Assembly: GCA_015063985.1 (NCBI GenBank)
Contig: SVTC01000010.1
Coordinates: 1 to 64,000 of the forward strand
DNA: 64,000 nucleotides
Direction: 5' to 3'
Source: Oscillospiraceae bacterium
GTDB taxonomy: Bacteria; Bacillota; Clostridia; Oscillospirales; SIG627
Positions 22,418 to 31,272 of this stretch are shown here, in pieces; position 1 is the first letter of the stretch, and each line of letters begins with the position of its first letter. A model generated the notes under the pieces. The model had not been told where the DNA came from. It searched no databases and worked only from the letters and a program-made list of their open reading frames with translations. Both the position numbers and the translations under genes were made by a program.

Positions 22418-24019
22418 TCATTTTCTGTAATATTGGTCGCCCGGTCTTTGCGTGGGCGGTGGAGCCGAGGGGGTATCCTGCGGTCCCGGCCGGGGATTGC
22501 GCTTTGCTTGCGGAGGTCTTGAGGACTGAGGGGAGGCTTTGCTTTGCCTTTTTACCTCAAGCCTTTTTTCGTTTTCCTTATCGAGCTTGTATTTATGATA
22601 GTTTTGCTTTATCCTTATAAAATTGGCTTTTCTTCTTTTCCGCTTTTCCTTTCGGGTGCGGCGGTACTCCCTTTGATCCTCCTTAAAGCGCTTCCTGTCC
22701 TGCTTAAGGTATTCCTTTACCGCCTGCCTCTGGGCTGCATTTTGTTTTCTTGCCCTGAGGTAATTTACAGTTATTGCGCCTATTACCGCCAATATAAGAA
22801 GCACTGCGGCTACCTTGAGAAAGGTTTGCACGGTGGGTCTTAAAAAGAATTGCTCAAGCTCGTATAAAAAGCTGTCCCAGGTGCTTTTTGCTATGGCTCT
22901 CTGGGTTATTATTTCGCAGCTTCCCAGGTATTCGTCCTTATAAAATACCTTTACCGTACCCACCATCATACCCGCTTCAACGGGCGCCTCCAGAAGATCC
23001 GCGCTGAAAACGCACTGGGTTCTGATAAAGCTTCTGTCGTGATCGGTGGGCAAAAGAGCCTGGATCTGATCTGCGGATACCGTCATTACTCCGTCGGCGT
23101 TTTCTCCCAGGTGGACGGGCAGCTCGGAAAGGGCGGTGTCCTTGGCAAGAACGGTGGAGAGAATAAAATCGTTCAGGGCGTGATCCACAAGCACTCTTGC
23201 ATCGCTCAGGGCAGTGTAGGTGTCGTTGACGTATCCCCCGCCGGAAATGAGTATTACGTAGCTCAGTCCGCTTTTTTCCACGGTGGTGGCTACACAGTAG
23301 CCTGCCTTTGCGGTGCTTCCGAAGCTCATTCCCATAACCTCGGGGGTGTGGTATCCCGTGTAGGGGTTGGGATCTACCAGAAGGTTTTTGGTTTTCAGCT
23401 TTCTTGCCTTGGAAAGATTGGTGGCGGGCACCGTGTGGTTAACGGTGTTTGTCATAAGCATATAATCGTTTATCTTGTAAGCGTAGGCGCAGAGCCTTGC
23501 CATATCTGAAAGGGTGGTGTACATTGCGGAATTGTCCATACCCGTGGGATTGGCAAAGTAGGTATTCTCCATACCCAGCTCCCTTGCCTTGGAATTCATC
23601 ATCCCCACGAATTCCGCTTCGCTTTTTCCCACCGCTATGGCGATGGCAAGAGCCGCATCGTTGGCACTGCCCACCGTCATACAGTATAAAAGCTCCTCTA
23701 AGCTTATCTCTTCGCCTTGTTTTAGTCCCACCTTGGTTCCCGTTGCCTTAGTCACGGTGTAGGAGTCTACAGTCACCACCGTGTCGGGATGGTCCTTGAG
23801 ATATTCAAAGCCCAGAACCGCCGTCATTATCTTTGTAAGGGATGCGGGTGCGATCTTCTCATCCTTGCCCTCGCTATATAAAAAGCGCTGATATTCAATG
23901 TTGTAGATCAAGCCCTTTTCGCCGTCAAAGCTGAGCTTTACCTCGTTTTCATCGGCAAAGACCGTGGGGGAAGCAATGATCGCTATTAAAAGTAATATCG
24001 CCAATATCCTTATCTTCAA
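22418..24019 (-). CDS. D-alanyl-D-alanine carboxypeptidase (PBP5/DacF family) with long basic cytoplasmic tail
   Basis: A 533-residue serine peptidase trimming peptidoglycan pentapeptides. Signal peptide at 1-22; SLTK with catalytic Ser60; SAND motif at 118-121; the third motif appears as KAG (in STAKAGYC) rather than KTG. A PBP5 C-terminal beta domain follows, then a membrane helix (about 400-420, VAAVLLILAVIGAITVNYL). Unusually, about 110 more residues follow it, very rich in Arg/Lys, then Pro/Gln (RRTRKEKRKRRK, later PSAPPPTQRP). Most family members end at an amphipathic helix, so this cytoplasmic tail is an oddity and might bind nucleic acid or a partner. The TTG start overlaps the end of ribF by 71 bases. 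Confidence 0.88.
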   Translation of the reverse strand: MKIRILAILLLIAIIASPTVFADENEVKLSFDGEKGLIYNIEYQRFLYSEGKDEKIAPASLTKIMTAVLGFEYLKDHPDTVVTVDSYTVTKATGTKVGLKQGEEISLEELLYCMTVGSANDAALAIAIAVGKSEAEFVGMMNSKARELGMENTYFANPTGMDNSAMYTTLSDMARLCAYAYKINDYMLMTNTVNHTVPATNLSKARKLKTKNLLVDPNPYTGYHTPEVMGMSFGSTAKAGYCVATTVEKSGLSYVILISGGGYVNDTYTALSDARVLVDHALNDFILSTVLAKDTALSELPVHLGENADGVMTVSADQIQALLPTDHDRSFIRTQCVFSADLLEAPVEAGMMVGTVKVFYKDEYLGSCEIITQRAIAKSTWDSFLYELEQFFLRPTVQTFLKVAAVLLILAVIGAITVNYLRARKQNAAQRQAVKEYLKQDRKRFKEDQREYRRTRKEKRKRRKANFIRIKQNYHKYKLDKENEKRLEVKRQSKASPQSSRPPQAKRNPRPGPQDTPSAPPPTQRPGDQYYRK

Positions 24020-24926
24020 AATACTCTCTGACCTCTCTTAAGTCCTTTTCTATCTGCTCCCTCAGCTCCTCGGTGGAGCTGAATTTTTTTTCTTCTCTTA
24101 TGAATTTCAAAAGCTCGGTCCTTATTTTGCAGCCGTAAAGCTCGCCGTTAAAGCCGAGAATAAAGCTCTCGCAGTTGTATTGCCCGTTATCCTCCACGGT
24201 GGGGCGCTCCCCTAAATTGGATATGGCGGCGTAGACTCTGCCGTTGTAGCTGACCGTGCTGGCGTAAACTCCCTTCCTGGGCTTAAGCCTTACGGGATCA
24301 AGCCTTTGATTTGCGGTGGGGAAGCCCAGAGTCCTGCCCAGCCTTTTTCCCGCCGTGACGGGAGAGTCTATGCAAAAGCTTCCTCCCAGAAGCCTTGCGG
24401 CAAGCTCGCAATCGCCGTTTTTCAAAAGCTCTCTTATCGCCGTTGAGCTTACTCTTTGCCCGGAAAGCCTGACCTCGTCAACTATCTCGGTCTTGACTCC
24501 TTTTGATTTTAACAGCTCCCTTAAAAGCGCGGCATCTCCCGATGCCCTCTTGCCGAAGCTGTAGTTGAAGCCGCATATAACGAAGGCGGCGCTCAGCCTT
24601 TTTATGAGGATCTTATCCACGTAGTCCTCGCAGGACATATCCCTTATGGAGGAAAAATCGGAAAGAACGAAGTAATCGACTCCCATTGAGGAAAGTATAC
24701 GCTCCTTTTCCTCAAAGCTTATTAAAAGCTCCGGACTCTTGCTTGAAAGATACACGGCGGGGTGGACCTCAAAGCTTAAGACCGCGCATTTCAAGCCCTC
24801 CCTTTTCGCTATCTCCACGCCTCTTTTTATAAGCTCTCTGTGTCCGATGTGAAGGCCGTCGAAGTTCCCGAGGCATACCGCACAGTCTTGCGGTGGAAAA
24901 AAGCTTGTCTCTTTTACGGTAAGCAT
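23949..24926 (-). CDS. ribF: Bifunctional riboflavin kinase / FAD synthetase
   Basis: A 325-residue enzyme that phosphorylates riboflavin to FMN and adenylylates it to FAD. N-terminal nucleotidyltransferase: GNFDGLHIGHRELI near residue 20, ICGFNYSFGKRASG near 116, RVSSTAIRELL near 158. C-terminal riboflavin kinase: GRTLGFPTAN near 196, KGVYAS and ESFILGFNGELYG. The usual family end is near EYF at about residue 300; here ~25 extra residues read through the start and signal-peptide region of the carboxypeptidase gene. Promoter: TTGCAA (24977-24982) and TATAAT (complement of 24954-24959), 17 bases apart. Confidence 0.94.
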   Translation of the reverse strand: MLTVKETSFFPPQDCAVCLGNFDGLHIGHRELIKRGVEIAKREGLKCAVLSFEVHPAVYLSSKSPELLISFEEKERILSSMGVDYFVLSDFSSIRDMSCEDYVDKILIKRLSAAFVICGFNYSFGKRASGDAALLRELLKSKGVKTEIVDEVRLSGQRVSSTAIRELLKNGDCELAARLLGGSFCIDSPVTAGKRLGRTLGFPTANQRLDPVRLKPRKGVYASTVSYNGRVYAAISNLGERPTVEDNGQYNCESFILGFNGELYGCKIRTELLKFIREEKKFSSTEELREQIEKDLREVREYFEDKDIGDITFNSDHCFPHGLCR

Positions 24927-24953
24927 ACCCTCACATCCTTTCTTTTTCCTTTT

Positions 24954-24982
24954 ATTATACCATTATTACTTTGCTTTTGCAA
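24954..24982 (-). promoter_or_regulatory. Promoter for ribF-dacF
   Basis: On the minus strand TTGCAA (palindromic, 24977-24982) and TATAAT (plus ATTATA 24954-24959) are spaced by 17 bases. No FMN riboswitch fits in the 28-base leader. Confidence 0.65.
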
Positions 24983-25039
24983 CCGAATTTGATAAAGCTT
25001 GAAAAAAATTTGTTTTTTTGCTTTTTTTGTAAAAAAATC

Positions 25040-25068
25040 TTGAAAAAACGGTTAACATGAGATATAAT
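25040..25068 (+). promoter_or_regulatory. Promoter for xpt
   Basis: TTGAAA (25040-25045) and TATAAT (25063-25068), spacer 17. The leader is too short (about 35 bases) to hold a purine riboswitch. Confidence 0.75.
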
Positions 25069-25106
25069 GTATATATTAATTAAAAAGTGAGGTAGTATAT
25101 CCAGTT

Positions 25107-25679
25107 ATGAAGCTTCTTGAAGATAGGATCAGACTCGAGGGAAGAGTCTTGCCGGGCAACGTCCTTAAGGTGGACGGCTTTTTGAATCACAGACTGGATA
25201 TAGCCCTGCTGGATAAGCTTGGCGAGGAGTTTTATCACCTCTTTTCCGAGGCAGGTGTAACGAAGATCCTCACCGTGGAGGCATCGGGCATCGCTCTTGC
25301 CTCTCTTGCGGCGCGCTACTTCAAGGTGCCCGTGGTTTTTGCAAAAAAGCACAAGACCAGCAATATGTCCCGCGAGGTATACTCCGCCGAGGTCTTCAGC
25401 TTTACCCATAACTGTGTTTATAACGTGGCTATCTCCTCTCATTTTATGGATCAAGGGGACAGAGTCCTTATTATTGACGATTTTTTGGCTGACGGCAACG
25501 CCATCAAGGGTCTTGCCTCCATCTGTAAGCAGGCGGGTGCCGAGGTGGTGGGCGCAGGCATCGCGGTGGAAAAGGGCTTCCAGGGCGGGGGAGACCGTCT
25601 GAGAGAAGCGGGCTTAAGAGTGGAAAGCCTTGCCGTGGTCGAGAGCATGGATCCCGAAAAGGGCATCCTGTTCAGATAA
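25107..25679 (+). CDS. xpt: Xanthine phosphoribosyltransferase
   Basis: A 190-residue salvage enzyme converting xanthine and PRPP to XMP. Full family length with TVEASGIALASLAARYF near residue 60, FAKKHKTSNMS near 78 and the PRPP-binding VLIIDDFLADGNAIKG near 127. The start has a GTGAGGTAG site 12 bases upstream. Followed 53 bases later by the BMP-type nucleoside transporter, so uptake and salvage are likely co-expressed, with only a weak 4-bp hairpin (25693-25704) between. Confidence 0.95.
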   Translation: MKLLEDRIRLEGRVLPGNVLKVDGFLNHRLDIALLDKLGEEFYHLFSEAGVTKILTVEASGIALASLAARYFKVPVVFAKKHKTSNMSREVYSAEVFSFTHNCVYNVAISSHFMDQGDRVLIIDDFLADGNAIKGLASICKQAGAEVVGAGIAVEKGFQGGGDRLREAGLRVESLAVVESMDPEKGILFR

Positions 25680-25732
25680 TTCCGGATTAATTGAGCCTCG
25701 GCTCTTTTAATAAAATTTTTTAGGAGGAAATC

Positions 25733-26944
25733 ATGAAAAAACTCTTATCCATCGTTCTTGCGGCTCTCATGCTGGTTGGATGCATCGCAACCTTTGCTTC
25801 CTGCTCCGAGACTCCCGCAACAGGTGCACCTTCCGATTTTAAGGTTGGCGCTATCTACATCACCGGTAAAAACGATACCGCGGGCTACACCTTTGCTCAT
25901 GCAAACGGTATCAACAAGGCTGTTAAGGCTCTCGGTCTCCCCGAAGAGAATCTTATCGTTATCGATAACATTCCCGAGGATACCACTCAGGTCACCACCG
26001 CAATCGACACTCTTGCAAACCAGGGCTGCAACATCATCTTCGGTATCAGCTTCGGCTATATCGATGCCTTTGATGCAGCTGCAAAGAACGAGAAGTATTC
26101 CGATATCATCTTCTCCCACGCAACAGGCTACCTCTCCAGCCTTCCCGGCGAGAGCGCGGGCTACAAGGCGCAGTTCAACAACTACTTCGGCAGGATCTAC
26201 CAGGCAAGATATCTTGCAGGTATTGCCGCAGGTCTTAAGACTCTCGAAGTCAAGAACAACAACGTTGGTTACGTTGCCGCATACGGCACTCAGTACGCCG
26301 AGACCTGCAGCGGTATCAACGGCTTTACCCTCGGTGTTCTCTCCGTAAACCCCGATGCTAAGGTTTACGTTCAGGAGATCGGCAACTGGGCAGACGAGAC
26401 TCTGGAGGCTCAGATCGCTCAGAACCTTATCGACACCTATGATTGCTGCGTTATCGCTCAGCACTGCGACAGCGCTCAGCCTCAGATCGTTGCTGCCAAG
26501 AACGGCGCTTTCGGCTGCGGCTACAACTCCGATATGTCCGACAAGTCCGCTACACATCTTACCGCTCCTATCTGGAACTGGGAGGTTTACTACACCGCAG
26601 CTATAAAGTGCGCAATGGAGACTCCCGACAAGTTTATGGATGAGATCGGCATCTACTACGGCGGCCTCAAGGAAGGCTTTATCGACATTTCTCCCCTTAC
26701 AGACAACTGCGCCGAGAACACCAAGGAGATCGTTGAAGCTGTTAAGAAGCTTATGATCGACGGCGAGTGGGACGTATTCAGCGGCGTTGAGCTCAGCTAC
26801 AAGGTTGAGGACGGCAAGGTTGAGATCATCAAGACCGAAACTCCTCTTCTTAAGAACGACGGCACTCCCGCAGGCGCGGTTGATGACGGCGTTATCAAGG
26901 GATCCATGGCATACTTCGTCAAGGGCGTTGTAGAAGCAAAATAA
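25733..26944 (+). CDS. BMP/PnrA-family nucleoside-binding lipoprotein
   Basis: A 403-residue extracellular solute-binding lipoprotein. Signal peptide with lipobox ending at Cys24 (TFASC; Cys17 in LVGC is the alternative). The mature part has the BMP family pattern: VGAIYITGKNDTAGYTFAHA near residue 43, NIIFGISFGYIDAF, NNYFGRIYQARYLAGIAAG and VGYVAAYGTQYAETCSGINGF (each a family landmark). Binds purine nucleosides for the ABC permeases downstream. Strong AGGAGG site. Codon choice is markedly biased toward C-ending codons, as in highly expressed genes. Confidence 0.9.
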   Translation: MKKLLSIVLAALMLVGCIATFASCSETPATGAPSDFKVGAIYITGKNDTAGYTFAHANGINKAVKALGLPEENLIVIDNIPEDTTQVTTAIDTLANQGCNIIFGISFGYIDAFDAAAKNEKYSDIIFSHATGYLSSLPGESAGYKAQFNNYFGRIYQARYLAGIAAGLKTLEVKNNNVGYVAAYGTQYAETCSGINGFTLGVLSVNPDAKVYVQEIGNWADETLEAQIAQNLIDTYDCCVIAQHCDSAQPQIVAAKNGAFGCGYNSDMSDKSATHLTAPIWNWEVYYTAAIKCAMETPDKFMDEIGIYYGGLKEGFIDISPLTDNCAENTKEIVEAVKKLMIDGEWDVFSGVELSYKVEDGKVEIIKTETPLLKNDGTPAGAVDDGVIKGSMAYFVKGVVEAK

Positions 26945-26961
26945 TTTAAAGGGGTAAAACT

Positions 26962-28545
26962 ATGGCTGCTGCCAACTATGCTATTGAACTGAGAAATATC
27001 AGAAAAACCTTTGGCTCGGTAGTGGCCAATGATAATATCAACCTTAACGTCAAGCAGGGCGAGATCCTCGCCCTGCTTGGTGAAAACGGTTCGGGAAAGA
27101 CTACTCTTATGAATATGCTTTCCGGAATCTACAAGCCCGACAGCGGTGAGATCCTCATTGACGGCAAGCCTTGCGTCATAAATTCTCCCGAGGATTCCAA
27201 GCGCTTCGGTATAGGAATGGTCCATCAGCACTTCAAGCTGGTGGATGTTTTCAGCGCCGCCGACAACATCCTTATGGGTGATAACAACGGCGGTTTTTTA
27301 CTTAAAAAGGACAGATTCAAGAGGATCACCGACGTTGCCGAAAGGTTCGGCTTCGAGATCGATTCCAAAAAGCTTGTGAAAAATATGTCTGTCAGCGAGA
27401 AGCAGACTCTTGAGATCGTCAAGGTGCTCTACTACGGCGCCAAGGTGATCATTCTCGACGAGCCCACCGCCGTTCTCACCGTCCAGGAGATCAGAAAGCT
27501 CTTTGACGTTTTGAGAAAAATGAAGGAGCAGGGCCACAGCATCATCATTATCACTCACAAGCTCAACGAGGTAATGGAGATATCCGACCGAGTTGCAATA
27601 TTAAGAAAGGGAGTGTACATCGACACCGTCGAGACCGCTTCCGCCACCGAGCAATCCCTTACCGAGATGATGATGGGACGCAAGGTGGACATCAACATTG
27701 AAAGACCCGTTATGGAAAAGACGGCGCCCTTACTTGAGATCAGAGATCTCACCGTCAAGGGAGACGAGGGAAGCGTTGCGGTGGATAAGCTCAGCTTCTA
27801 TATCAGAGGCGGAGAGATCCTCGGCGTTGCGGGCATCGCGGGCTCGGGCCAGAAGGAGCTTTGCGAGGCTATCGCGGGACTCAGAAAAATAGAGTCCGGT
27901 ATGATAAACTACAAGGGTGAAAACCTTGTGGGGCTTCCTCCCAAGGAGATAATCCAAAAGGGAATCGCCATGAGCTTCGTTCCCGAGGACAGACTGGGAA
28001 TGGGCCTTGCACCCTCGCTGTCAATTACAGATAACGTTATTTTAAAGAAATATTCCGAAGGCGCCTCTCCCTTTGTGGACAGAAAAAAGGGAAGGGAGCT
28101 TGCGGAAAAGGTCATAGAAGAGCTGGAGGTAGTTACTCCCTCCACCGAGACTCCCGTCAGACTTTTATCGGGCGGTAACGTGCAGAAGGTGCTCCTCGGC
28201 AGGGAGATCAAGGCAGAGCCCAACGTTATTGTCACCGCTTACCCCGTCAGAGGTCTTGACATTAACTCATCCTACGCCATTTACGATATCCTCAACCGCG
28301 AAAAGCTCAAGGGAACGGGTATCCTCTTTGTCGGCGAGGATCTTGACGTTATGCTGGCATTGTGCGACAAGATAATGGTCATCTGCGCAGGCAAGCTTAT
28401 GGGCGTCGTATTCAGCGAAAAGACCACCAAGGAGCAGCTTGGTCTTATGATGACCGGCTCTCTTGATATCTCCGATAAAAACGGTAAGATCGCAGGTATC
28501 GCAAAGGATTCCAACATTACCGAAGATTGCCTGAGGGAGGAATAA
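26962..28545 (+). CDS. nupO: Nucleoside ABC transporter ATP-binding protein (tandem ABC domains)
   Basis: A 527-residue ATPase with two ABC modules. Module 1: Walker A GENGSGKTTLM near residue 39, signature MSVSEKQTLEI near 143, Walker B VIILDEPTAVLT near 163. Module 2: degenerate Walker A GIAGSGQKEL near 296, signature LLSGGNVQKVLLGRE near 400 and a degenerate Walker B NVIVTAYPVRGLD. This asymmetry is typical of sugar/nucleoside-type (RbsA/NupO) ATPases. Lies between the binding protein and two permeases; short spacings show one operon. Confidence 0.93.
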   Translation: MAAANYAIELRNIRKTFGSVVANDNINLNVKQGEILALLGENGSGKTTLMNMLSGIYKPDSGEILIDGKPCVINSPEDSKRFGIGMVHQHFKLVDVFSAADNILMGDNNGGFLLKKDRFKRITDVAERFGFEIDSKKLVKNMSVSEKQTLEIVKVLYYGAKVIILDEPTAVLTVQEIRKLFDVLRKMKEQGHSIIIITHKLNEVMEISDRVAILRKGVYIDTVETASATEQSLTEMMMGRKVDINIERPVMEKTAPLLEIRDLTVKGDEGSVAVDKLSFYIRGGEILGVAGIAGSGQKELCEAIAGLRKIESGMINYKGENLVGLPPKEIIQKGIAMSFVPEDRLGMGLAPSLSITDNVILKKYSEGASPFVDRKKGRELAEKVIEELEVVTPSTETPVRLLSGGNVQKVLLGREIKAEPNVIVTAYPVRGLDINSSYAIYDILNREKLKGTGILFVGEDLDVMLALCDKIMVICAGKLMGVVFSEKTTKEQLGLMMTGSLDISDKNGKIAGIAKDSNITEDCLREE

Positions 28546-28547
28546 GA

Positions 28548-29657
28548 ATGGCAAAGCAAAAGCTTTTTCATATCGTCAAGCGCGATCATTTGGGCTTCGG
28601 CTACAAGCTTTTAGTCTATGTGGGCGCGGTTCTCCTCGCTCTCGCCGTTGGTGCGGTGCTTCTGGCTATCCTGGGCGTGGATCCGATAAAATACTACAGC
28701 TCTATGATAACCATCGGTCTTCCCAAATCAAAATTCCCCGAAAGCAATATCGAATCCCTTATAAAGATATTCGTTCCTCTTTTGATGACCTCCACCGCTC
28801 TCGCTCTCGCCTTTAAAATGAAGTTCTGGAACATCGGCGGCGAGGGACAGTTTATAGCGGGCACCATCGCCGCAGGCTTCGTGGCTCTGAAATTCGGACC
28901 GGAAATGGATTTCGGTCTGTGTCTTGTGCTTATGATGCTCTCCGCAATGATCTGTGCGGGACTTCTCGGTGTATTCGTTGCCTTCTTAAAGGTGAAATTC
29001 AACACCAACGAGACCCTTCTCACTCTTATGCTCAACTACGTTGTGCTCTACGTTTTAAAATTCTTTGCCGAGACAAAGGCTGATTGGAACCTCTTTCTTT
29101 CCACCACCAGTCAAAGACCGATGTTTGCAAATCTCAATATGAAGATGCCCACCATCCAGCTTGGCAGATTCCATCTTGACATCTCTCTTATCATAGCCGT
29201 GGTTATAACCGTTCTCATCTTCATCTATATGAAGTACACCAAGCAGGGCTATGAGATCAACGTAGTGGGAGACAGCTCCGCCACCGCATCCTATGCGGGA
29301 ATGAAGGTCGGAAGGATCATTATCCGCACCACCTTTATCTCTGCTGCCATTATCGGTCTTGCGGGTGCGTGCTCCGTATCCACCGCCAACATTATGTCCA
29401 CCTCCATCACCAACGACGTCGGCTGGACGGGTATTATAGTAGCCTGGCTTGCCAAGCTCAACATCTGGGGCGTTACCGTTGTCAGCCTTCTCATAAGCGT
29501 TTTGCAGTACGGCTGTCAGTTTGCGGGCAGCAGCTTCAGCCAGGTGGATGCACACTTTGCCGATATCCTTCAGGGTATCATTCTTTTCTTCGTCCTTGCG
29601 GCGGATTTCCTCGTCAGATTTAAAATTATGTTCCACAAAAAAGGAGGTAACGATTGA
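28548..29657 (+). CDS. nupP: Nucleoside ABC transporter permease (NupP-like)
   Basis: A 369-residue permease of the BPD_transp_2 family with about ten hydrophobic segments and the conserved KMKFWNIGGEGQFIAGTIAA loop, NTNETLLTLMLNYV, and YEINVVGDSSATASYAGMKV (EAA-like coupling region). ATG at 28548 follows GGGAGGAAT two bases after the ATPase stop. Its stop overlaps the next start (TGATG). Confidence 0.92.
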   Translation: MAKQKLFHIVKRDHLGFGYKLLVYVGAVLLALAVGAVLLAILGVDPIKYYSSMITIGLPKSKFPESNIESLIKIFVPLLMTSTALALAFKMKFWNIGGEGQFIAGTIAAGFVALKFGPEMDFGLCLVLMMLSAMICAGLLGVFVAFLKVKFNTNETLLTLMLNYVVLYVLKFFAETKADWNLFLSTTSQRPMFANLNMKMPTIQLGRFHLDISLIIAVVITVLIFIYMKYTKQGYEINVVGDSSATASYAGMKVGRIIIRTTFISAAIIGLAGACSVSTANIMSTSITNDVGWTGIIVAWLAKLNIWGVTVVSLLISVLQYGCQFAGSSFSQVDAHFADILQGIILFFVLAADFLVRFKIMFHKKGGND

Positions 29658-30640
29658 TGATAACAACTCTTGCTACCTTTCTTTACAACATAATCTTCAA
29701 TAACATCCCCCTTCTCTATGGCACCGTGGGCGAGATAGTTACCGAAAAGTCGGGAAGCCTCAATCTGGGTGTGGAGGGCACTATGGCTATCGGTGCGGTA
29801 TTCGGCTATATCATCGGATGCTGGACAAACAGTCTCCTTCTCGGTGTTCTCGCCGCCTTCGTTTTCGGCTCTCTCTGCGGCGCACTCTTTGCCTTCCTAA
29901 CCGTTACTCTCCAGGCAAATCAGAACGTTACGGGTCTTACCATCACCACCTTTGGCGTCGGCTTCTATTTCTTCGTCGGTAACGGTCTTGGCTCCGATTG
30001 GCCCGTTTTCTTTGAAAGCGAGGCTGTGGTCAAGGCCTTTGAGCCCATTCACATTCCCTTTTTAAGCGACATTCCCTTCATCGGCAAGGGCCTTTTCAGC
30101 CACAATATTCTCGTCTATCTGGGTATTGCCATCGCCGTTTTGATGTGGTGGTATCTTAAGTACACCAAGGTTGGCTTGAAGCTCAGAGCTATCGGTGAAA
30201 ATCCCGCTGCTGCCGACTCCGTCGGTATCAACATCACTCTCTACAAGTATCTCAACAATATGCTTGGCTCGGGTATTATGGGCATCGGCGGCTACTATAT
30301 GGGTCTCAAGCTCTCGGGCAGCTTCGAGGGCACCTGCTGGATCAACGGCTACGGCTGGATCTCGGTCGCTCTTGTTATTTTCGCCAACTGGAACACCGCC
30401 AAGGCGATCCTGGGAACTCTTGTCTTTGGCTTCTTCAATGCCCTCCAGGTCTCCAAGGGCGCTCTTGCTTACACCTTCCCCAACGTGCTCGGCTGGCTTG
30501 CCGATATCCCCATCCAGCTCTTCCAGGCGCTACCCTTTATTATCACCGCTATTGTCCTTATCGCAAGCTCGGTTAAGAAAAATTCCAAGTCGGGCGAACC
30601 TGCCGCCAAAGGCCTCAACTACTTCAGAGAGGACCGATAA
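29657..30640 (+). CDS. nupQ: Nucleoside ABC transporter permease (NupQ-like)
   Basis: A 327-residue second permease of the same family: GSLNLGVEGTMAIGAVFGY near residue 35, LTITTFGVGFYFFVG, KLRAIGENPAAADSVGI (coupling loop) and a C-terminal cluster of helices. ATG at 29657 overlaps the upstream stop and has AAGGAGG. It closes the transporter operon; a strong terminator follows. Confidence 0.92.
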   Translation: MITTLATFLYNIIFNNIPLLYGTVGEIVTEKSGSLNLGVEGTMAIGAVFGYIIGCWTNSLLLGVLAAFVFGSLCGALFAFLTVTLQANQNVTGLTITTFGVGFYFFVGNGLGSDWPVFFESEAVVKAFEPIHIPFLSDIPFIGKGLFSHNILVYLGIAIAVLMWWYLKYTKVGLKLRAIGENPAAADSVGINITLYKYLNNMLGSGIMGIGGYYMGLKLSGSFEGTCWINGYGWISVALVIFANWNTAKAILGTLVFGFFNALQVSKGALAYTFPNVLGWLADIPIQLFQALPFIITAIVLIASSVKKNSKSGEPAAKGLNYFREDR

Positions 30641-30647
30641 TTCTTCG

Positions 30648-30676
30648 GATGCATCCTTCGGGGTGCATCTTTTTTG
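30648..30676 (+). terminator. Intrinsic terminator of the nucleoside transporter operon
   Basis: GATGCATCC (30648-30656) and GGGTGCATC (30661-30669) form a 9-bp stem closed by a TTCG tetraloop, followed by a run of T. Confidence 0.9.
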
Positions 30677-30687
30677 TATGATTTGAC

Positions 30688-30850
30688 TTGTATGGGGCGC
30701 TGCCCCATGCCCCGTCCACCTTTTTGAAAAAAGGTGGAGCCAAAAACTTTCATTGTCGATGAAGTCAGCAATAACAAAATGCTCGATGCTTTATTTAGCT
30801 CGGACCCTGATTTCTTTTTGAAAAAAGGTGGGTCCAAAAACTTTTATTGC
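30688..30850 (+). repeat. Covarying hairpin repeats (GTCGAT family)
   Basis: GGGGCGCTGCCCC (30694-30706) precedes CCACC-TTTTTGAAAAAA-GGTGG (about 30717-30738), then AGCCAAAAACTTTCATTGTCGATG, a short segment ending CTCGGACC, and a second CTTTTTGAAAAAAGG half-hairpin with CCAAAAACTTTTATTG. Same family as at 1389-2140, plus orientation. Confidence 0.85.
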
Positions 30851-30859
30851 AATTATTTT

Positions 30860-30993
30860 TGTAGGGACCGGCGTCCCCGACGGTCCGAGCAAACAGAAAA
30901 ATTTTTGATAATCCTATACGTTGAACTTCCTATGGATTATACATCGAATGATTTTCTATGGTACACGGACCGTCGGGGACGCCGGTCCCTACA
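30860..30993. mobile_element. 134-bp MITE-like element with 28-bp terminal inverted repeats
   Basis: The left end 30860-30887 (TGTAGGGACCGGCGTCCCCG then ACGGTCCG) is the exact reverse complement of the right end 30966-30993. The 78-base AT-rich core has no open frame of note. A solo copy of the right-end sequence is at 47214-47242. No target-site duplication is obvious. The ends themselves are internally palindromic. Non-autonomous transposable element is the likely nature; no transposase is in the window. The rest of 30994-31200 holds nothing recognisable. Confidence 0.7.
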
Positions 30994-31213
30994 GGTAATG
31001 ATGTAGAGGAGGTGTTTTATCTCCTATTTGTTGTGATCATCAAAAGATTAGCTCTGTAAAAAATGCCCTCTCACCTTTTACGAAGGATGCCTCCGGATCA
31101 GGTTGAATGCCGGCACCGCAGGTGACGGAGGGGGATCTTTCTGCCGACAATGGTACATAAAATGTAAAATATAACGGACATTTTGTATTATATTACATTT
31201 GTGTTTTTTAGTA

Positions 31214-31242
31214 TTGACATTTTCATTTAAATGGGTTAAAGT
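31214..31242 (+). promoter_or_regulatory. Promoter for the deacetylase-like operon
   Basis: TTGACA (31214-31219) and TAAAGT (31237-31242), spacer 17, about 30 bases before the first start codon. Confidence 0.65.
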
Positions 31243-31272
31243 GAATACACAATACTTCGGGAGGTACCCAAA

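Noticed and set aside
24960-25106. Purine riboswitch upstream of xpt
   Set aside because: The promoter at 25040-25068 leaves a leader of about 35 bases, too short for the ~70-base aptamer, and no conserved aptamer core words were seen.
30860-30993. Target-site duplication at the MITE-like element
   Set aside because: The flanking bases (ATTATTTT left, GGTAATGA right) show no clear direct repeat.
30994-31200. Small gene between the MITE-like element and the deacetylase operon
   Set aside because: Only short open frames without ribosome-binding sites; nothing recognisable.
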